Origin: Paraburkholderia domus
Lineage (GTDB): Bacteria > Pseudomonadota > Gammaproteobacteria > Burkholderiales > Burkholderiaceae
Assembly: GCF_905220705.1 (NCBI RefSeq)
Contig: NZ_CAJNAT010000008.1
Location: forward strand, 211,219-275,218
Reading direction: 5' to 3'
Length of the DNA stretch: 64,000 nucleotides
Shown: positions 63,532-64,000 of the stretch, piece after piece
How the letters are laid out: each line of letters opens with the position of its first letter
Numbering within the stretch: the first letter of the stretch is position 1
Made by a program: the position numbers and the translations under genes
Notes under the pieces: model-generated
What the model was told of the DNA's origin: nothing
Database searches by the model: none
What the model saw: only the letters and a program-made list of their open reading frames with translations

Positions 63532-64000
63532 TCAGTGGCCGTGGCCGCCGTAACCGCCGCCTTGGCCGCCGCTGCCGCCGCCGTGGCCTTGCCCGCTGCT
63601 GCCTTTGCCGCCGTCGCCGTGGCCGCCAGCGCCGTGACCACCATCGCCGTGACCGCCATCGCCATGACCGCCGTCGCCATGGCCGCCAGCGCCGTGACCA
63701 CCAGCGCCGTGGCCGCCGTCGCCGTGGCCGCCGTCGCCGTGACCGCCATCGCCGCGACCGCCATCGCCATGACCGCCGTCGCCATGGCCTCCATCTCCGT
63801 GGCCGCCATCGCCATGACCGCCGTCGCCATGACCACCATCACCGTGACCGCCGTCGCCATGACCGCCGTCGCCGCGACCTCCATCGCCATGACCGCCGTC
63901 GCCATGGCCACCATCACCGTGACCGCCGTCGCCATGGCCACCATCACCGTGACCGCCGTCGCCATGGCCACCATCACCGTGACCGCCGTCGCCATGGCCA
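63532..64000 (-). CDS. Gly-His-Asp pentapeptide repeat protein (C-terminal part)
   Basis: Reading the minus strand from the edge, the frame is open for at least 155 codons and encodes reiterated GHGDG units (variants GHGAG, RGDG, GEMEG-like) and ends in a Gly/Gln/Ser-rich tail (QGHGGGSGGQGGGYGGHGH, then stop at 63534-63532). The high content of His and Asp suggests metal binding, or an extended Gly-rich surface protein. The start and any signal lie beyond the window. Other frames over the same DNA give Met/Ala/Val repeats or Pro/Ser-rich strings, which are shadows. Confidence 0.7.
   Translation of the reverse strand, partial: GHGDGGHGDGGHGDGGHGDGGHGDGGHGDGGHGDGGHGDGGRGDGGHGDGGHGDGGHGDGGHGDGGHGDGGHGDGGHGDGGRGDGGHGDGGHGDGGHGAGGHGAGGHGDGGHGDGGHGDGGHGAGGHGDGGKGSSGQGHGGGSGGQGGGYGGHGH
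63901..64000. repeat. Perfect 30-bp tandem repeats
   Basis: The unit GCCATGGCCACCATCACCGT plus GACCGCCGTC recurs exactly at 63901, 63931 and 63961, with a fourth begun at 63991, and continues off the window. It codes for two GHGDG pentapeptides. The looser 15-bp period extends back to ~63610. Confidence 0.93.

Noticed and set aside
63402..63995. Met-Ala-Thr-Ala repeat frame on the minus strand
   Set aside because: It is a different frame of the GHGDG-coding repeat. The His/Gly/Asp frame has the biased but plausible protein ending (GYGGHGH stop) and runs off the edge, whereas this frame is hydrophobic nonsense.
63901..64000. Direct repeats that could suggest a CRISPR array
   Set aside because: The copies are contiguous, without unique spacers, and are in-frame coding repeats.

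Overview
The window is high-GC, single-chromosome-type DNA from a Burkholderiales bacterium, most probably Burkholderia sensu lato / Paraburkholderia. Pointers are the classic Burkholderia porin, a DUF4148 protein, an H-NS paralogue with an Ala/Lys-rich tail, a rhamnolipid (rhl) operon in the Burkholderia order (transporters in the same operon as rhlA, rhlB and rhlC), and a Burkholderiales-style intergenic repeat built on CTTTCTTTGC. Most of the content is accessory metabolism and transport, with no ribosomal or replication genes, which suits a secondary replicon. No rRNA, tRNA, CRISPR array, transposase or prophage was found.

Layout. 1-3.5 kb: sugar-acid catabolism (mannonate dehydratase ManD with an MFS permease, divergent from a mannitol-dehydrogenase-family reductase). 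3.6-6.7 kb: a polyamine-type periplasmic binding protein translationally coupled to a CACHE-HAMP-GGDEF diguanylate cyclase, preceded by a 35-codon ORF with a near-perfect ribosome binding site. 7.2-18 kb: arginine/ornithine-type uptake. An isolated binding protein plus M14 deacylase-like pair (aotJ/aotO-like) is followed by a MetQ-like protein, a porin, and a full aotJ-Q-M-P-O operon ending in an AraC-family regulator. 18-38 kb: housekeeping and conserved genes (glgP, two efflux or MFS systems, ltaE, an NlpD-like lipoprotein, gnd, a sirtuin, a polysaccharide deacetylase, DUF2252, an outer-membrane barrel). Gene debris lies among them: the 3' end of a short-chain dehydrogenase and the C-terminal part of a motB gene.

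38.7-42.8 kb: monocarboxylate permease MctP with its DUF3311 partner, divergent from a sensor kinase/response regulator pair (MctS/MctR-like), with repeated TACGTA sites between them. 43.4-51.7 kb: a tightly coupled rhamnolipid operon on the minus strand, rhlA - methyltransferase - rhlB - DHA2 exporter - rhlC - NodT outer-membrane factor - EmrA adaptor. It would make the hydroxyalkanoyloxyalkanoate lipid, rhamnosylate it twice and export it. The isoprenylcysteine-type carboxyl methyltransferase wedged between rhlA and rhlB by overlapping codons is the most interesting feature of the window: it suggests a carboxyl-methylated lipid precursor or rhamnolipid.

52-57 kb: an H-NS paralogue with two DNA-binding modules, several small exported proteins (one apparently split by a nonsense codon), a DUF6765 protein and an FKBP isomerase. 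57.4-64 kb: an NRAMP-family transporter with altered metal motifs, a MarR regulator divergent from a sulfatase/phosphonate monoester hydrolase, an ACS-type MFS permease, an internally deleted nitrilase-family gene, and the 3' end of a gene encoding a Gly-His-Asp repeat protein that runs off the window.
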